Assembly (NCBI GenBank): GCA_946886475.1
Contig: CAMPIQ010000025.1
Coordinates: forward strand, 1-33,265
DNA: 33,265 nucleotides
Direction: 5' to 3'
Origin: an uncultured Chitinophagales bacterium
Lineage (GTDB): Bacteria > Bacteroidota > Bacteroidia > Chitinophagales > Chitinophagaceae
A program made the position numbers and the translations under genes. The stretch's first letter is position 1. Each line of letters starts with the position of its first letter. Below the pieces are notes generated by a model. It searched no databases and was not told the DNA's origin. It saw only the letters and a list, made by a program, of their open reading frames with translations. Positions 15,326 through 24,254 of this stretch are shown one piece after another.

Positions 15326-18300
15326 TCATTCAAATATGAATTTGCGTATATCCATTTCGTTTGTATGGAGATCTGTTATTTTTAAAAGGTACATGCCCGG
15401 CAATACTTTCTGATCCCTGTTATAGGTAAATACAGTAGACTGAACATTTTTCAGCCTGGTGGTAAATACCAGCTGGCCTGAATTGTTCATCAACTCGATC
15501 TTATAATCCGTTTGCTTATCACCAGTGATGGATAACTGAAGCGTGTTTTGCACCGGGTTAGGGTACACGTTGAAACTGGTATTTGAATTTTGAAGACTTA
15601 CAATATTCGTATACTCAGCTTTACTGTTGTACACAACCCTTACCCTGTATTCATTTCTTCCACTACCAGGACTATTGTCGTTAAATATATAGGATAGGGA
15701 ATTTCCTGAATGAACAGTGGCAATGGTTATAAAATTCCTGTCCTGCATTCTCTTTCTCTCAATTATATAGCTCAACACACCTTCTTCATTTTGATTAGTC
15801 CAGCTTAACTGGTTGGAGGTTCCATTCCTTTTTCCCTGCAGCCGGAAGTTTACAGGCAATAATTCCATATTACAAATGCCATTCAGATTAAATGAGGATA
15901 ACCTGGTAATGCATCCGTCATTAACTATCACCTTACATATATATTCCCCTACCTGCTCAGGCACAAAGAAGGGCAGGTTATAACTAATGCTTGAATCAAT
16001 CAATACGCTGTCTGTAGGAGAAGTTTTCCTGTACCATAAATAAACGGCATTTGGAATGGTGTCAACAGAAAGTGTGATATTCCTGAAAAAACAACTATCG
16101 GTTGCCGCTACTGAAATGTTTTGCAAAGGCAATACACTCACATCACTCAGTGTGGCATTACCGCAGGCATCAAGGGTTCTCAAACGCACAAGTGAATAGG
16201 TAGTACCTGTATTAATTGTAAATACTGCACCAGGTTGAGGAGAAGTTGTAATATCCGGCGTTGTGGGCATGCTTCCAATGATCTGGAAAGAATAAGGACT
16301 TACGCCTCCCTGTACGTCCGCACCAAGACTAAAGCTATTGTTATCGCACTGGTAAATGGCTGACTGGCCCTGGCTGGGATAAGCATATGGCGCCACCGTA
16401 ACCGTATCGTACATTTTTCCATTACAGCTTGATTGCGTGTATTCCATGATATAGGTAGCAGGTTCAAGGTCGGCAAAGGTGTAGATCCCCGACGTTACAG
16501 AAGAATAATTGCTTACAAATGAATTACCATTCTTCTTAATGATCTTTGGTGTAACCGAATGGTAATTTGAACTACAGGTTGCAAGCAGATCGCCCGCGCC
16601 ATTGAGCCATGTTGAACTTGGGCACTTGGTTCTCACTGAAAGAGACTTTGTAACCATGTTGGCATCGGGAGTTATCAAAGCCGTATCCCTGTTACCGCAA
16701 TCATCTATTCCAATTATTGTATACTTTGTACCTGAAGGTAAACCGGCGAGCTGTATCCTGGCCGGGTTACTGCTGGTAACCGTATTATATTCAAGCGACC
16801 CATCAGGATGGAATACTTCTATTTCATATGGTGAATTGGCGTTGGCAAATTGTACATCCACATAAGCATAGCCAATAGTACACGATTTTGAAGTGGAAAG
16901 TGAGATTCCCCTCACTGGTGTAAAAGTTCTGCAAGCTTTCATTAAAGTATCCACACAGCCATCGTCAATAATGATACAATATGATCCGTAAGGATAGTTA
17001 TTGAAAGTGCCTGTAGTGTTGGTCGCAAGCAAATTGTCCGCATCGTCATACAAATTATAAGATGGGGAAATAAGATTGCTGCCGGTTGCCTTAAAAGAAA
17101 CCGTTGAACAATCAGAACTTAATAATTGTATGGTACTATTGATTGAAGGAACCGACCGGGTGGTAGTAAAACACCTTGTTATGACCGTATCGTAACAGGT
17201 GTTGGTAAGCTTTATGCAATAACTGCCATATGCCAGTCCTGTAAACACACCGGTTGCATTACATGATAAAAGCGAATCATTTGCATTATAAATACAGTAC
17301 TCTGGACTAGTAAGGTTGGTTTGACCTGTAATGGTTGCGGTGAAGGTGCTGCACTGCCTGTTTGTTATCTGAACATTTGCCGCAACAGATGGAACCGGCC
17401 TGCTGGTACCGAAACATACACTGTTAGTTGTATCGCCGCATGAAATGGCTCTTATACAATAATTGCCATGTGGCACGCCTGTAAACACGCCGGTAGAATT
17501 ACAGGTAATAACATTCCCGAGGTTATCAAATAAACAATAAACAGGATTGTTGAGATTACTGCCGGTTGCACTTACGTTGAACGTAGTACAGCTGGAACCT
17601 GTAATGCTGTAATTATTCAATGTGGCAACGGGTCGCGATGCCGTAAAACACCGGGTAATGGTGGTATCCACACAGCCATCAGTGATCCTGATGCAATATG
17701 ATCCATAGGGAACGTTGGTAAAGACCCCTGTTGCATTACACGCTACCTGCACATCCGCATTTGTAAACAAACAAAATTCAGCATTCGTTAAATTCTGTTT
17801 ATTGGTAACAGTGGCCGTAAATGTTGAACAATTCTGACCCGACACAGTTACGCTGCCTCCAACAGATGGTATGGCCCCTGCAGATGTAAAACAACGTGTG
17901 ATCAGGGTATCATAACAATCGTCAGATACCTTAATGCAGTAACTTCCATAAGGCAGATTATTAAATGTACCGGTAGCATTACATGCTATCTGAACATCTT
18001 CGCTATTGAAAAGACAATATTCCGGGCTTGTAAGATTTTGTCCTGTAACAGAAGCTGTAAAAGAAGCGCAGACCAGGTTTGATAATGAAACACTGCCAAG
18101 TGAAGGCCTGAGGTTAGCAGCGAGGCTCCAGTTATAAGACTCCATGTTGCCGCATCCATCCTTTACAACTATGGTAAAGAACCTGCGGTTCCCTATATAA
18201 AGTCTGAAGCTGTTATCATTAAACCATAAGGTATCGCCAGCCGCTCTTACTACTCCATAAGTAAATCCGCTAAAGTCAACCACTGAAGTTGTATTTCCGT

Positions 18301-18940
18301 TATTATCCGTAAGGGTAACCAGAACATCTGCACTGTCACAACCAACTCTTGTTACCGCCACTCCGTTGATCCACCAGTTATATTCTTCAATTGTAACGGC
18401 TCTTACCTGAATTCCTCCACATGAATCCCTCAATTGCACAAAATATTCACCTGGTGCCAGTCCGGTAAAATGACCGGTGTTGTTTGAAGATCCAACAGAT
18501 GAAGGTGAAGGTGCAATAATGGTATAAGTAAAAGGGGAACGGCCGTATTGAACACTTACAGCAGTAATGGTTCCATCGTTTCCCGCACAGGTGCCGTCTG
18601 TTTTATTTAACTGGAACCTGGGGTCACTATAATTACCCGGAACAATGATGCCTGTAAACTCTTTTGTGCATGAACTGGTAATATCCATAACACGAATGGT
18701 ATAAGAACCACCGGGCAAACCCGTAATGACATTTGATGATGTTACCGGAGTAGTGACAGGACCAATAGCCTGGTAATTATAATTACCTGAACCCCCTGAA
18801 GCAGTAATGGAAATTGAACCTGTGGCCACACATCTTGATTCCTGCACCGTACTGCTCATTGAAAGCGAACTGCAGTCCTGACCTTGCGAAAAATTAAACA
18901 GGAACAGGAGTATAGGTAAAAGGTAGAATTTTACTTTCAT
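15326..18940 (-). CDS. Large type IX secreted protein with SprB-like and Cys-rich repeats
   Basis: A 1204-residue surface or secreted protein. The signal peptide is about residues 1-20 (MKVKFYLLPILLFLFNFSQG). SprB-like repeats follow (GSISITASGGSGNYNYQAIG; NVITGLPGGSYTIRVMD). Residues about 278-676 are five tandem repeats of roughly 80 residues, with motifs SPEYCLF, CNATGVF, PYGSYCIK, CVDTxITRCF. More Ig-like/SprB-like segments follow. The C-terminus, from SFNVYPNPVQNTLQLSITG to the end, is a type A sorting domain that directs export through the type IX system and anchoring at the surface. Adhesion or surface-layer function is likely for this class but not shown. It ends with its own terminator. 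No clear promoter consensus was seen upstream. Confidence 0.93.
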   Translation of the reverse strand: MKVKFYLLPILLFLFNFSQGQDCSSLSMSSTVQESRCVATGSISITASGGSGNYNYQAIGPVTTPVTSSNVITGLPGGSYTIRVMDITSSCTKEFTGIIVPGNYSDPRFQLNKTDGTCAGNDGTITAVSVQYGRSPFTYTIIAPSPSSVGSSNNTGHFTGLAPGEYFVQLRDSCGGIQVRAVTIEEYNWWINGVAVTRVGCDSADVLVTLTDNNGNTTSVVDFSGFTYGVVRAAGDTLWFNDNSFRLYIGNRRFFTIVVKDGCGNMESYNWSLAANLRPSLGSVSLSNLVCASFTASVTGQNLTSPEYCLFNSEDVQIACNATGTFNNLPYGSYCIKVSDDCYDTLITRCFTSAGAIPSVGGSVTVSGQNCSTFTATVTNKQNLTNAEFCLFTNADVQVACNATGVFTNVPYGSYCIRITDGCVDTTITRCFTASRPVATLNNYSITGSSCTTFNVSATGSNLNNPVYCLFDNLGNVITCNSTGVFTGVPHGNYCIRAISCGDTTNSVCFGTSRPVPSVAANVQITNRQCSTFTATITGQTNLTSPEYCIYNANDSLLSCNATGVFTGLAYGSYCIKLTNTCYDTVITRCFTTTRSVPSINSTIQLLSSDCSTVSFKATGSNLISPSYNLYDDADNLLATNTTGTFNNYPYGSYCIIIDDGCVDTLMKACRTFTPVRGISLSTSKSCTIGYAYVDVQFANANSPYEIEVFHPDGSLEYNTVTSSNPARIQLAGLPSGTKYTIIGIDDCGNRDTALITPDANMVTKSLSVRTKCPSSTWLNGAGDLLATCSSNYHSVTPKIIKKNGNSFVSNYSSVTSGIYTFADLEPATYIMEYTQSSCNGKMYDTVTVAPYAYPSQGQSAIYQCDNNSFSLGADVQGGVSPYSFQIIGSMPTTPDITTSPQPGAVFTINTGTTYSLVRLRTLDACGNATLSDVSVLPLQNISVAATDSCFFRNITLSVDTIPNAVYLWYRKTSPTDSVLIDSSISYNLPFFVPEQVGEYICKVIVNDGCITRLSSFNLNGICNMELLPVNFRLQGKRNGTSNQLSWTNQNEEGVLSYIIERKRMQDRNFITIATVHSGNSLSYIFNDNSPGSGRNEYRVRVVYNSKAEYTNIVSLQNSNTSFNVYPNPVQNTLQLSITGDKQTDYKIELMNNSGQLVFTTRLKNVQSTVFTYNRDQKVLPGMYLLKITDLHTNEMDIRKFIFE
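16913..18109 (-). repeat. Five tandem coding repeats of about 240 bp
   Basis: The internal repeat block of the type IX secreted protein (residues about 278-676). Repeats begin near RPSLGSV, PSVGGSV, ATLNNYS, PSVAANV and PSINSTI. Each carries a Cys before a Thr/Ser-rich strand, then YCLF-like, CNATGxF, YGSYCI and CxDTxxxxCF elements. Repeat 3 is shortened before its last strand and repeat 5 has lost the Cys of YCLF and CNATG (YNLY, TNTTG). The DNA copies have clearly diverged, so this is an old expansion. Confidence 0.85.
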
Positions 18941-19147
18941 AGGCTAGGATTTGGATTGCTTATAAACCGTTCTTCATCAGCGCTTACAATACAGATTATA
19001 AGACATACAAAGGAAGATATTTCCGGCTCTTAAAACAATAGTATAAATACCCCCGAAAAAGCGTAATAATTTGTTTTTAAAATAAGTATAAAACATTAGT
19101 GAATGTTCATGGATAAATGGGATAGATTGCGATTTAAAGAGGAAAAC

Positions 19148-19747
19148 ATGGGCATGAAAATGACAATGCGGCAAAAGCTATTGAAAATGGTATATCCGCT
19201 GTTTATTTTTTATGAGAAAATAAAGGGGAAAAGAACAGTATTGTATAATGAAAAAGAAATATCCGCCCCGGAATCTTTTTATTCACTGTCGGCTGAATTA
19301 TCATCCGGACCTGTTATCAATTTTGAAAAATTCAGGGGAAGGAAAGTAATGATCGTAAACACGGCGAGCGACTGCGGATATACAGCCCAATATGCTGAAT
19401 TGCAAAAATTATATCAGCATTCAAAAGAAGACCTGGACATCATTGCCTTTCCTTCTAATGATTTTGGTGATCAGGAAAAAAGAAAAGATGAAGAAGTGCG
19501 TGAATTCTGCATCAATATATATAGCATACGTTTTCTCATTGCAAAAAAATCCGTTGTAAAAAGATCTGCAGCGCAACACCCCGTTTTCCGGTGGCTGACA
19601 CAAAAAGAAATGAACGGATGGAATGAAAAACCACCTTCATGGAATTTTTCCAAATACATCATCGATGAAGAAGGAAGGCTCACTCATTATTTTGATCCCT
19701 CCATATCACCGGTTAGTGAGGAAGTGATCAAAGCCATACATCAGTGA
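19148..19747 (+). CDS. Glutathione-peroxidase-family protein
   Basis: A 199-residue thiol-peroxidase-fold protein that would reduce peroxides with thioredoxin-like or thiol donors. The peroxidatic Cys is Cys76 in NTASDCGYTAQYAEL. The second family block reads AFPSNDFGDQE rather than FPCNQFGxQE, so the usual Gln is Asp and the resolving-type Cys is Ser. The Trp-Asn block WNFSKYIIDEEGRL is kept. A hydrophobic segment at the N-terminus (MVYPLFIFYEKI) could be an anchor or amphipathic helix. The start is uncertain: ATGs occur at 19103, 19109, 19148, 19154 and 19160. I chose 19148 because agagga precedes it and homologues start nearby. The SMR gene follows after 42 bases. Confidence 0.85.
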   Translation: MGMKMTMRQKLLKMVYPLFIFYEKIKGKRTVLYNEKEISAPESFYSLSAELSSGPVINFEKFRGRKVMIVNTASDCGYTAQYAELQKLYQHSKEDLDIIAFPSNDFGDQEKRKDEEVREFCINIYSIRFLIAKKSVVKRSAAQHPVFRWLTQKEMNGWNEKPPSWNFSKYIIDEEGRLTHYFDPSISPVSEEVIKAIHQ

Positions 19748-19789
19748 GAGCGGAATCGGGAGTGAGGGCGATTGAATTAACTTAGCTCC

Positions 19790-20119
19790 ATGAACTGGAT
19801 ACTCCTCATTATTGCCGGTCTATTTGAAATAGGCTTTACCACCTGCCTCGCGAAAGCTAAAGAAACTTCAGGAAATACTGCGGCTTTCTGGATCGCCGGT
19901 TTCTTTATCAGTCTCGGTTTTAGCATGTTCCTTTTGTATAAGGCAAGTCTGACACTTCCCATGGGAACAGCCTATGCAGTGTGGACGGGGATTGGTGCCG
20001 TTGGAACAGTAATCATCGGAATTATTTTTTTTAAGGAACCGGCAGATTTCTGGAGGTTATTTTTCATTACAACGCTTATTGCATCCATCGCGGGTTTAAA
20101 ATTTGTATCAGGTCATTAA
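19790..20119 (+). CDS. Small multidrug resistance family exporter, Gdx (SugE) subtype
   Basis: A 109-residue inner-membrane protein with four membrane helices and the essential Glu13 in helix 1 (IIAGLFEIGFTT). The segment LPMGTAYAVWTGIGAVGT matches the Gdx/SugE branch, in contrast to the EmrE-type VAYAIWSG, so guanidinium or related compact cations are the likely substrates, exported against protons as an antiparallel dimer. A single gene is enough for this subtype. No guanidine riboswitch is recognisable upstream. A near-consensus -7 box (TAACTTAG, 19778-19785) ends four bases before the ATG. Its stop codon overlaps the stop of the convergent dus gene within TTAA. Confidence 0.9.
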   Translation: MNWILLIIAGLFEIGFTTCLAKAKETSGNTAAFWIAGFFISLGFSMFLLYKASLTLPMGTAYAVWTGIGAVGTVIIGIIFFKEPADFWRLFFITTLIASIAGLKFVSGH

Positions 20120-21150
20120 CCGCAACTGTAAGCCATTGCACCCATGTCTATTTTACGCGGAGCAAATTCATATCCTTTATAGCAGCTTATAATTTGTTCA
20201 AGCACTTCTTCCACCTCTTCAGGTTCCTGCAGGGTCACGAGCTTTAGCCTGAATTCTTTTATATTGGGCAACCCTTTCAGGTAGTTGGTATAATGTCTTC
20301 TCATTTCATTGATACCCACCTTCGCACCCTTCCAGTTCACCGATTGAAGCAGGTGTTGTTTTATCACATCAACCCGTTGTTCAATGGCGGGAGGAGCAAG
20401 GTGCTCACCTGTTTGCATAAAATGTTTGATCTCGTTGAATATCCAGGGGTAACCGATGGCTGCTCTTCCTATCATGATACCATCGATACCATACCTGTTT
20501 TTATATTCAACAGCTTTTTCAGGCGTATCGATATCTCCATTTCCAAAGATGGGAATAGAAATGCGCGGATTATTTTTCACCCTGGCAATAGGCGTCCAGT
20601 CAGCATGTCCTTTATACAACTGGCACCTGGTTCTTCCATGAATGGCCAGTGCTTTGATGCCCACATCCTGTAGCCTTTCAGCCACTTCCTCGATATTGAT
20701 GCTTTGATCATCCCATCCCAGCCTTGTTTTTACGGTAACAGGAAGTGAAGTGGAACGTACCACAGCACTGGTTAACCTCACCATCAGGCTGATGTTCTTC
20801 AATACGGCAGCGCCTGCGCCTTTGGTAACCACTTTTTTAACAGGACAGCCAAAATTTATATCAAGCAGGTCGGGGTTTACCGTATCCACTATCCCTGCGC
20901 TGAGCGCCATGGCTTCTTCATCGCCTCCGAATATCTGAATACCCACAGGACGTTCCGTTTCAAAAATATCAAGCTTCTGCCTGCTTTTCATGGCATCCCT
21001 GATCAATCCTTCACTGCTTATGAATTCGGTATACATAAGGTCCGCGCCATTGGTTTTACAAACAGAGCGGAAAGGCGGATCGCTTACATCTTCCATTGGT
21101 GCAAGCAGCAATGGAAAATCAGGAAGTTGTATGTTAGCTATTTTTACCAC
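20116..21150 (-). CDS. dusB: tRNA-dihydrouridine synthase, DusB type
   Basis: A 344-residue FMN- and NADPH-dependent enzyme reducing uridine to dihydrouridine in the D-loop of tRNA. A TIM barrel spans about residues 10-240 with LLAPMEDVSDPPFR, VGIQIFGGD, DLLDINFGCPVKKVVTKGAG (catalytic Cys in the FGCP block), VTVKTRLGWDD, LAIHGRTRCQLYKG and GIMIGRAAIGYPW. A helical tRNA-binding domain follows. Length and motifs are typical. The start is a GTG at 21150: a stop lies six codons upstream and no ATG is available in between. It is divergent from the CAAX protease gene with only 49 bases between the starts, and overlaps the SMR gene by four bases at their stops. Confidence 0.94.
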   Translation of the reverse strand: MVKIANIQLPDFPLLLAPMEDVSDPPFRSVCKTNGADLMYTEFISSEGLIRDAMKSRQKLDIFETERPVGIQIFGGDEEAMALSAGIVDTVNPDLLDINFGCPVKKVVTKGAGAAVLKNISLMVRLTSAVVRSTSLPVTVKTRLGWDDQSINIEEVAERLQDVGIKALAIHGRTRCQLYKGHADWTPIARVKNNPRISIPIFGNGDIDTPEKAVEYKNRYGIDGIMIGRAAIGYPWIFNEIKHFMQTGEHLAPPAIEQRVDVIKQHLLQSVNWKGAKVGINEMRRHYTNYLKGLPNIKEFRLKLVTLQEPEEVEEVLEQIISCYKGYEFAPRKIDMGAMAYSCG

Positions 21151-21199
21151 TGTAATGATCAGGACTTATCTTGCAGTCCTGCAAAAAGAGAGCAAAATT

Positions 21200-22147
21200 A
21201 TGAACTTATACCCGGCAGATCCAAACTATAACAATTCCAAAGGAGTTTCCTTTTCAACCGGTTTTTTTATGCTTCTGGGCTTTGCTTTGCTCGGGATCAT
21301 TCTATCTTCCTTCTTATCCTTAGGTATTGTGATGGCTACAACAGGAGGCAGCATTACTGAAATGGAAAATGCACTGAAAGATCCGGCTAATGCAAACCTA
21401 CTTCGCATGATCCAGGTGGGAAGTGTGGTATTGAGCATGTTCCTGCCTGCCCTGATCGTTGCAGGCATCATGAACAAAAAACCTTTCAGGTTGCTTGGAT
21501 TTAAAAAAGAGATCACGATTCAACAAATAGGGTTCACCATCCTGATCGTTCTGGTATCCATATTCATAGCAGGTTCCCTGGCCATTCTCAATAAAGAAAT
21601 AGCAGATGTGCTGGGATGGAGGGGCTGGTCGGAAAAACTTGAAAAAAGTTATAACGAACAGGTAGCAGTTATGCTTAATCTTGACAGCATATGGGGATAT
21701 CTGATCAGCCTTTTTGTTATGGCCTTTATCCCTGCCCTTTGCGAGGAAATGTTATTCCGCGGAGGGTTACAGAATTTTTTAAGCCGGGCCACCAATAAAC
21801 CCTGGGTGGCCATCATTATTGTAAGTATCCTTTTCAGTATTGTACATTTTTCCGTGTATGGCTTTCTTGTAAGGTTATTTCTTGGTGTAGTGCTTGGACT
21901 CATCTTTCATTATACAAAAAGCATCTGGCTATGTATCGCGGCGCATTTTTTTAATAATGCTCTTGCTGTAAGCAGTATTTATTTTTTCATGAACCAGGGA
22001 ACGAATATGGAAGAAGCAATGAAAAAGGATGTTCCGGCTGCCTACTGGGGTTTCCTTGCCTTACCCCTGTTGTTCCTCTTGTTCAGGTCATTGAAAAAAA
22101 CTTTGGGTGAACCCCTAACCCAAACCCACCAGCAGCATGGCATTTAA
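21200..22147 (+). CDS. CPBP-family intramembrane metalloprotease
   Basis: A 315-residue inner-membrane protein of the CAAX-protease/bacteriocin-processing (CPBP, Rce1-like) family, with about eight hydrophobic segments. The glutamate motif EExxxR is CEEMLFRGG (Glu182, Glu183, Arg187). The second motif is IVHFSVYGF and the third is AAHFFNNALAV, all in the expected order, so the glutamyl/zinc-type catalytic set looks complete. Its natural substrate is unknown. I start at ATG 21200 (MNLYPADPNYNNS); the frame stays open upstream only by overlapping the dusB gene on the other strand. The 3' end overlaps cdsA by 11 bases, implying translational coupling. Confidence 0.9.
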   Translation: MNLYPADPNYNNSKGVSFSTGFFMLLGFALLGIILSSFLSLGIVMATTGGSITEMENALKDPANANLLRMIQVGSVVLSMFLPALIVAGIMNKKPFRLLGFKKEITIQQIGFTILIVLVSIFIAGSLAILNKEIADVLGWRGWSEKLEKSYNEQVAVMLNLDSIWGYLISLFVMAFIPALCEEMLFRGGLQNFLSRATNKPWVAIIIVSILFSIVHFSVYGFLVRLFLGVVLGLIFHYTKSIWLCIAAHFFNNALAVSSIYFFMNQGTNMEEAMKKDVPAAYWGFLALPLLFLLFRSLKKTLGEPLTQTHQQHGI

Positions 22148-23000
22148 CTGGCAAACCTTCCGCACAAGATCATTGACCGCTGCAGTATTTGTGGTGATCA
22201 TGTTAGCCGGCTTATTATGGAACCGCTGGTCATTCTTTTTACTTTTCTCGGTCATTCATTTTGGTGCCTGGCTGGAATATCAGAAGATCATTTCCCATTT
22301 CAACCCGGAATATAAAAAGATAAGTGTCTATCATAAATACGGCATCATGCTGGGTGGCTGGTGCCTTATGTTGTTCCTGAGTAATTATGAATTAAAAGCT
22401 GGTGACTTCACACTTACCGATATTGGTTTCTGGGCAGGGCTCAGTTTCGCCATTTTACTTCCTGTTATCATGCTGCTCGACACCAGACTTGTTTTTCTTA
22501 AGAACATCGGCTATTCTTTATTTGGTATTTTATACCTGTCCTTACCATTAGCCCTGCTGATTGATTTAAGAACGCACTGGAATGAATCGGATTACCAGCT
22601 ATCGGTTATCATTCCCCTGTTGATCATTTTTTCAATATGGATCAACGATACCATGGCTTATATTGTTGGCTCCTTAATTGGGAAAACACCCTTGTCAAAG
22701 ATCTCACCAAAAAAAACCTGGGAAGGAACGGCCGGCGGCATTGTATTATCGGTCATTGCCATCTCTCTTCTTGCTTATTATACCGGCAAACTTTCAATAT
22801 TGCACGCAGCCATTATGGGAGCACTTGCAGCCATAAGCGCAACGGCCGGCGACCTTTTTGAAAGTAAGCTCAAAAGGATGGCAGGCGTTAAGGACAGTGG
22901 CAGGATCATGCCCGGACATGGGGGTTTCCTGGACAGGTTTGATTCCGTATTTTTTGCTGCCGTAGTTGTATGGTTGTATGCCATGTTTGCATTCAGCTAG
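22137..23000 (+). CDS. cdsA: Phosphatidate cytidylyltransferase
   Basis: A 287-residue inner-membrane enzyme making CDP-diacylglycerol from phosphatidate and CTP, the branch point of phospholipid synthesis. The family signature near the C-terminus is intact: SKLKRMAGVKDSGRIMPGHG followed by GFLDRFDS, which includes the metal- and CTP-binding Asp residues. INDTMAYIVGSLIGKTPLSK and SPKKTWEGTAGG upstream of it are also conserved. About eight membrane segments are present. The ATG at 22137 lies 11 bases inside the end of the CPBP protease gene. The stop overlaps the convergent amidase stop within CTAG. Confidence 0.95.
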   Translation: MAFNWQTFRTRSLTAAVFVVIMLAGLLWNRWSFFLLFSVIHFGAWLEYQKIISHFNPEYKKISVYHKYGIMLGGWCLMLFLSNYELKAGDFTLTDIGFWAGLSFAILLPVIMLLDTRLVFLKNIGYSLFGILYLSLPLALLIDLRTHWNESDYQLSVIIPLLIIFSIWINDTMAYIVGSLIGKTPLSKISPKKTWEGTAGGIVLSVIAISLLAYYTGKLSILHAAIMGALAAISATAGDLFESKLKRMAGVKDSGRIMPGHGGFLDRFDSVFFAAVVVWLYAMFAFS

Positions 23001-24157
23001 TTGCGCTTTGCTTTTTTCAGCCAGTCTTTTATTCCCCTGTAAATTTTTTTGGAAACATCTTCATGAAACGCTTCATCGAGTATGCGCTGCTCATCTGCAG
23101 CATTACTTAAGAAGGCCACTTCAACCAGTGCATTAGGATATTCTGTTGGTCCGCTCAATGAAAAATTAAAAGCACCGATATTGCCGAAATTATTCAACTC
23201 CAGTTCAAGCATCCTGTCAAGAATATGCTGGGTGAGTGAACGAAAACCAATATACCTGTAATAGGTACTAACGCCATTTGCCTGTTTATTACCGGAAGAA
23301 TTTAAATGTATGCTGATCAGCAGATCGGGATCCTCCTGTCTGAGCATCAGTGTGCGGTCAATCATGCTCACGTCTTTATCTTCAGTACGCGTCATCATTA
23401 CTTTAAACCCTTTTCTTTTCAGATAGCGTTGCAGTTTTTTGGAGATCTTCAAAGTGTATTCCTTTTCACTGATACCAGATGTGAGTCCTTTTGCCCCCGC
23501 ATTCGATCCGCCATGGCCGGCATCTATGGCCACCACCAGATTTTTTGGTTTTAGAGAAGCAGGTTGTCTTTTGATTCTTAACTGAAGGGAATTGCGGTGG
23601 TAGGAAATAAAATAACCCCAGTGTTGCCGGTGTTTCAATTCTATAAAAACGCGGAATACATCATCTTCAATCTGCTCATACCATACATTGGCAATTTCTT
23701 TAACGGTCTTTAATTGTGTGATCCAGTTTGTATTGGATGTAGCTCCAAAAATGTCCACCACTATCCTGGAAGGATTGATCTGTTGAATACTGCGGTACGG
23801 CAGTTTTTCAGGAAGCCCTATACTAACATAATCATATTTATCATCCCCCCACACCCTCCAGCTTGAAGTAAGATAATAGGGCTGGGGCTTTAAGGCGGTA
23901 TCGGGAATGAAAAAAGCTTTAGGCATCCAGGCAAAATGATGTGTTGAAAGCTGCACTTTATAATCATCTTTTACACTGTCCACCACTTTCAATAAAATGG
24001 CGGTATCCAGGTAGGTCAGTTTGGCCCCGCCCAGGCGGTCGTTGCCTAAGCCCATTTCCAGATAAGGAAGCAGACCTGACGTTCTGCCCGATAAATATGT
24101 TTGTCCAAAAAGATTTTTAAGAGGAAAAAGAAGCATTAAAACGTAAAGGAGTTTCAT
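22997..24157 (-). CDS. Exported N-acetylmuramoyl-L-alanine amidase
   Basis: A 386-residue periplasmic zinc amidase (Amidase_3 type) that cleaves the bond between MurNAc and the stem peptide. The signal peptide covers about residues 1-18 (MKLLYVLMLLFPLKNLFG). Residues about 20-85 look like an SH3-type fold and about 90-190 like an AMIN-type beta domain. The catalytic domain spans about 205-380. Its ligands are His215 (IDAGHGGSNAG), the Glu of SEKEYTLKIS, the His of LLISIHLNSSG and the catalytic Glu of LVEVAFLSN. It therefore looks active. A role in cell separation or wall turnover is likely. It converges on cdsA with a four-base stop overlap. Confidence 0.92.
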   Translation of the reverse strand: MKLLYVLMLLFPLKNLFGQTYLSGRTSGLLPYLEMGLGNDRLGGAKLTYLDTAILLKVVDSVKDDYKVQLSTHHFAWMPKAFFIPDTALKPQPYYLTSSWRVWGDDKYDYVSIGLPEKLPYRSIQQINPSRIVVDIFGATSNTNWITQLKTVKEIANVWYEQIEDDVFRVFIELKHRQHWGYFISYHRNSLQLRIKRQPASLKPKNLVVAIDAGHGGSNAGAKGLTSGISEKEYTLKISKKLQRYLKRKGFKVMMTRTEDKDVSMIDRTLMLRQEDPDLLISIHLNSSGNKQANGVSTYYRYIGFRSLTQHILDRMLELELNNFGNIGAFNFSLSGPTEYPNALVEVAFLSNAADEQRILDEAFHEDVSKKIYRGIKDWLKKAKRN

Positions 24158-24254
24158 GGATCCAAGTTAAAACATAAAATTACCTGCCCGGTTTTAGTAA
24201 TTCTACTAACTAAGGGTAAAGCAGTAGTACCCGATTTTCTTCCAGGGCTTAGAA

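Noticed and set aside
19748..19789. Guanidine riboswitch ahead of the Gdx-type SMR gene
   Set aside because: The gap is only 42 bases and shows no riboswitch-like folding elements; a promoter-like box lies next to the ATG instead.
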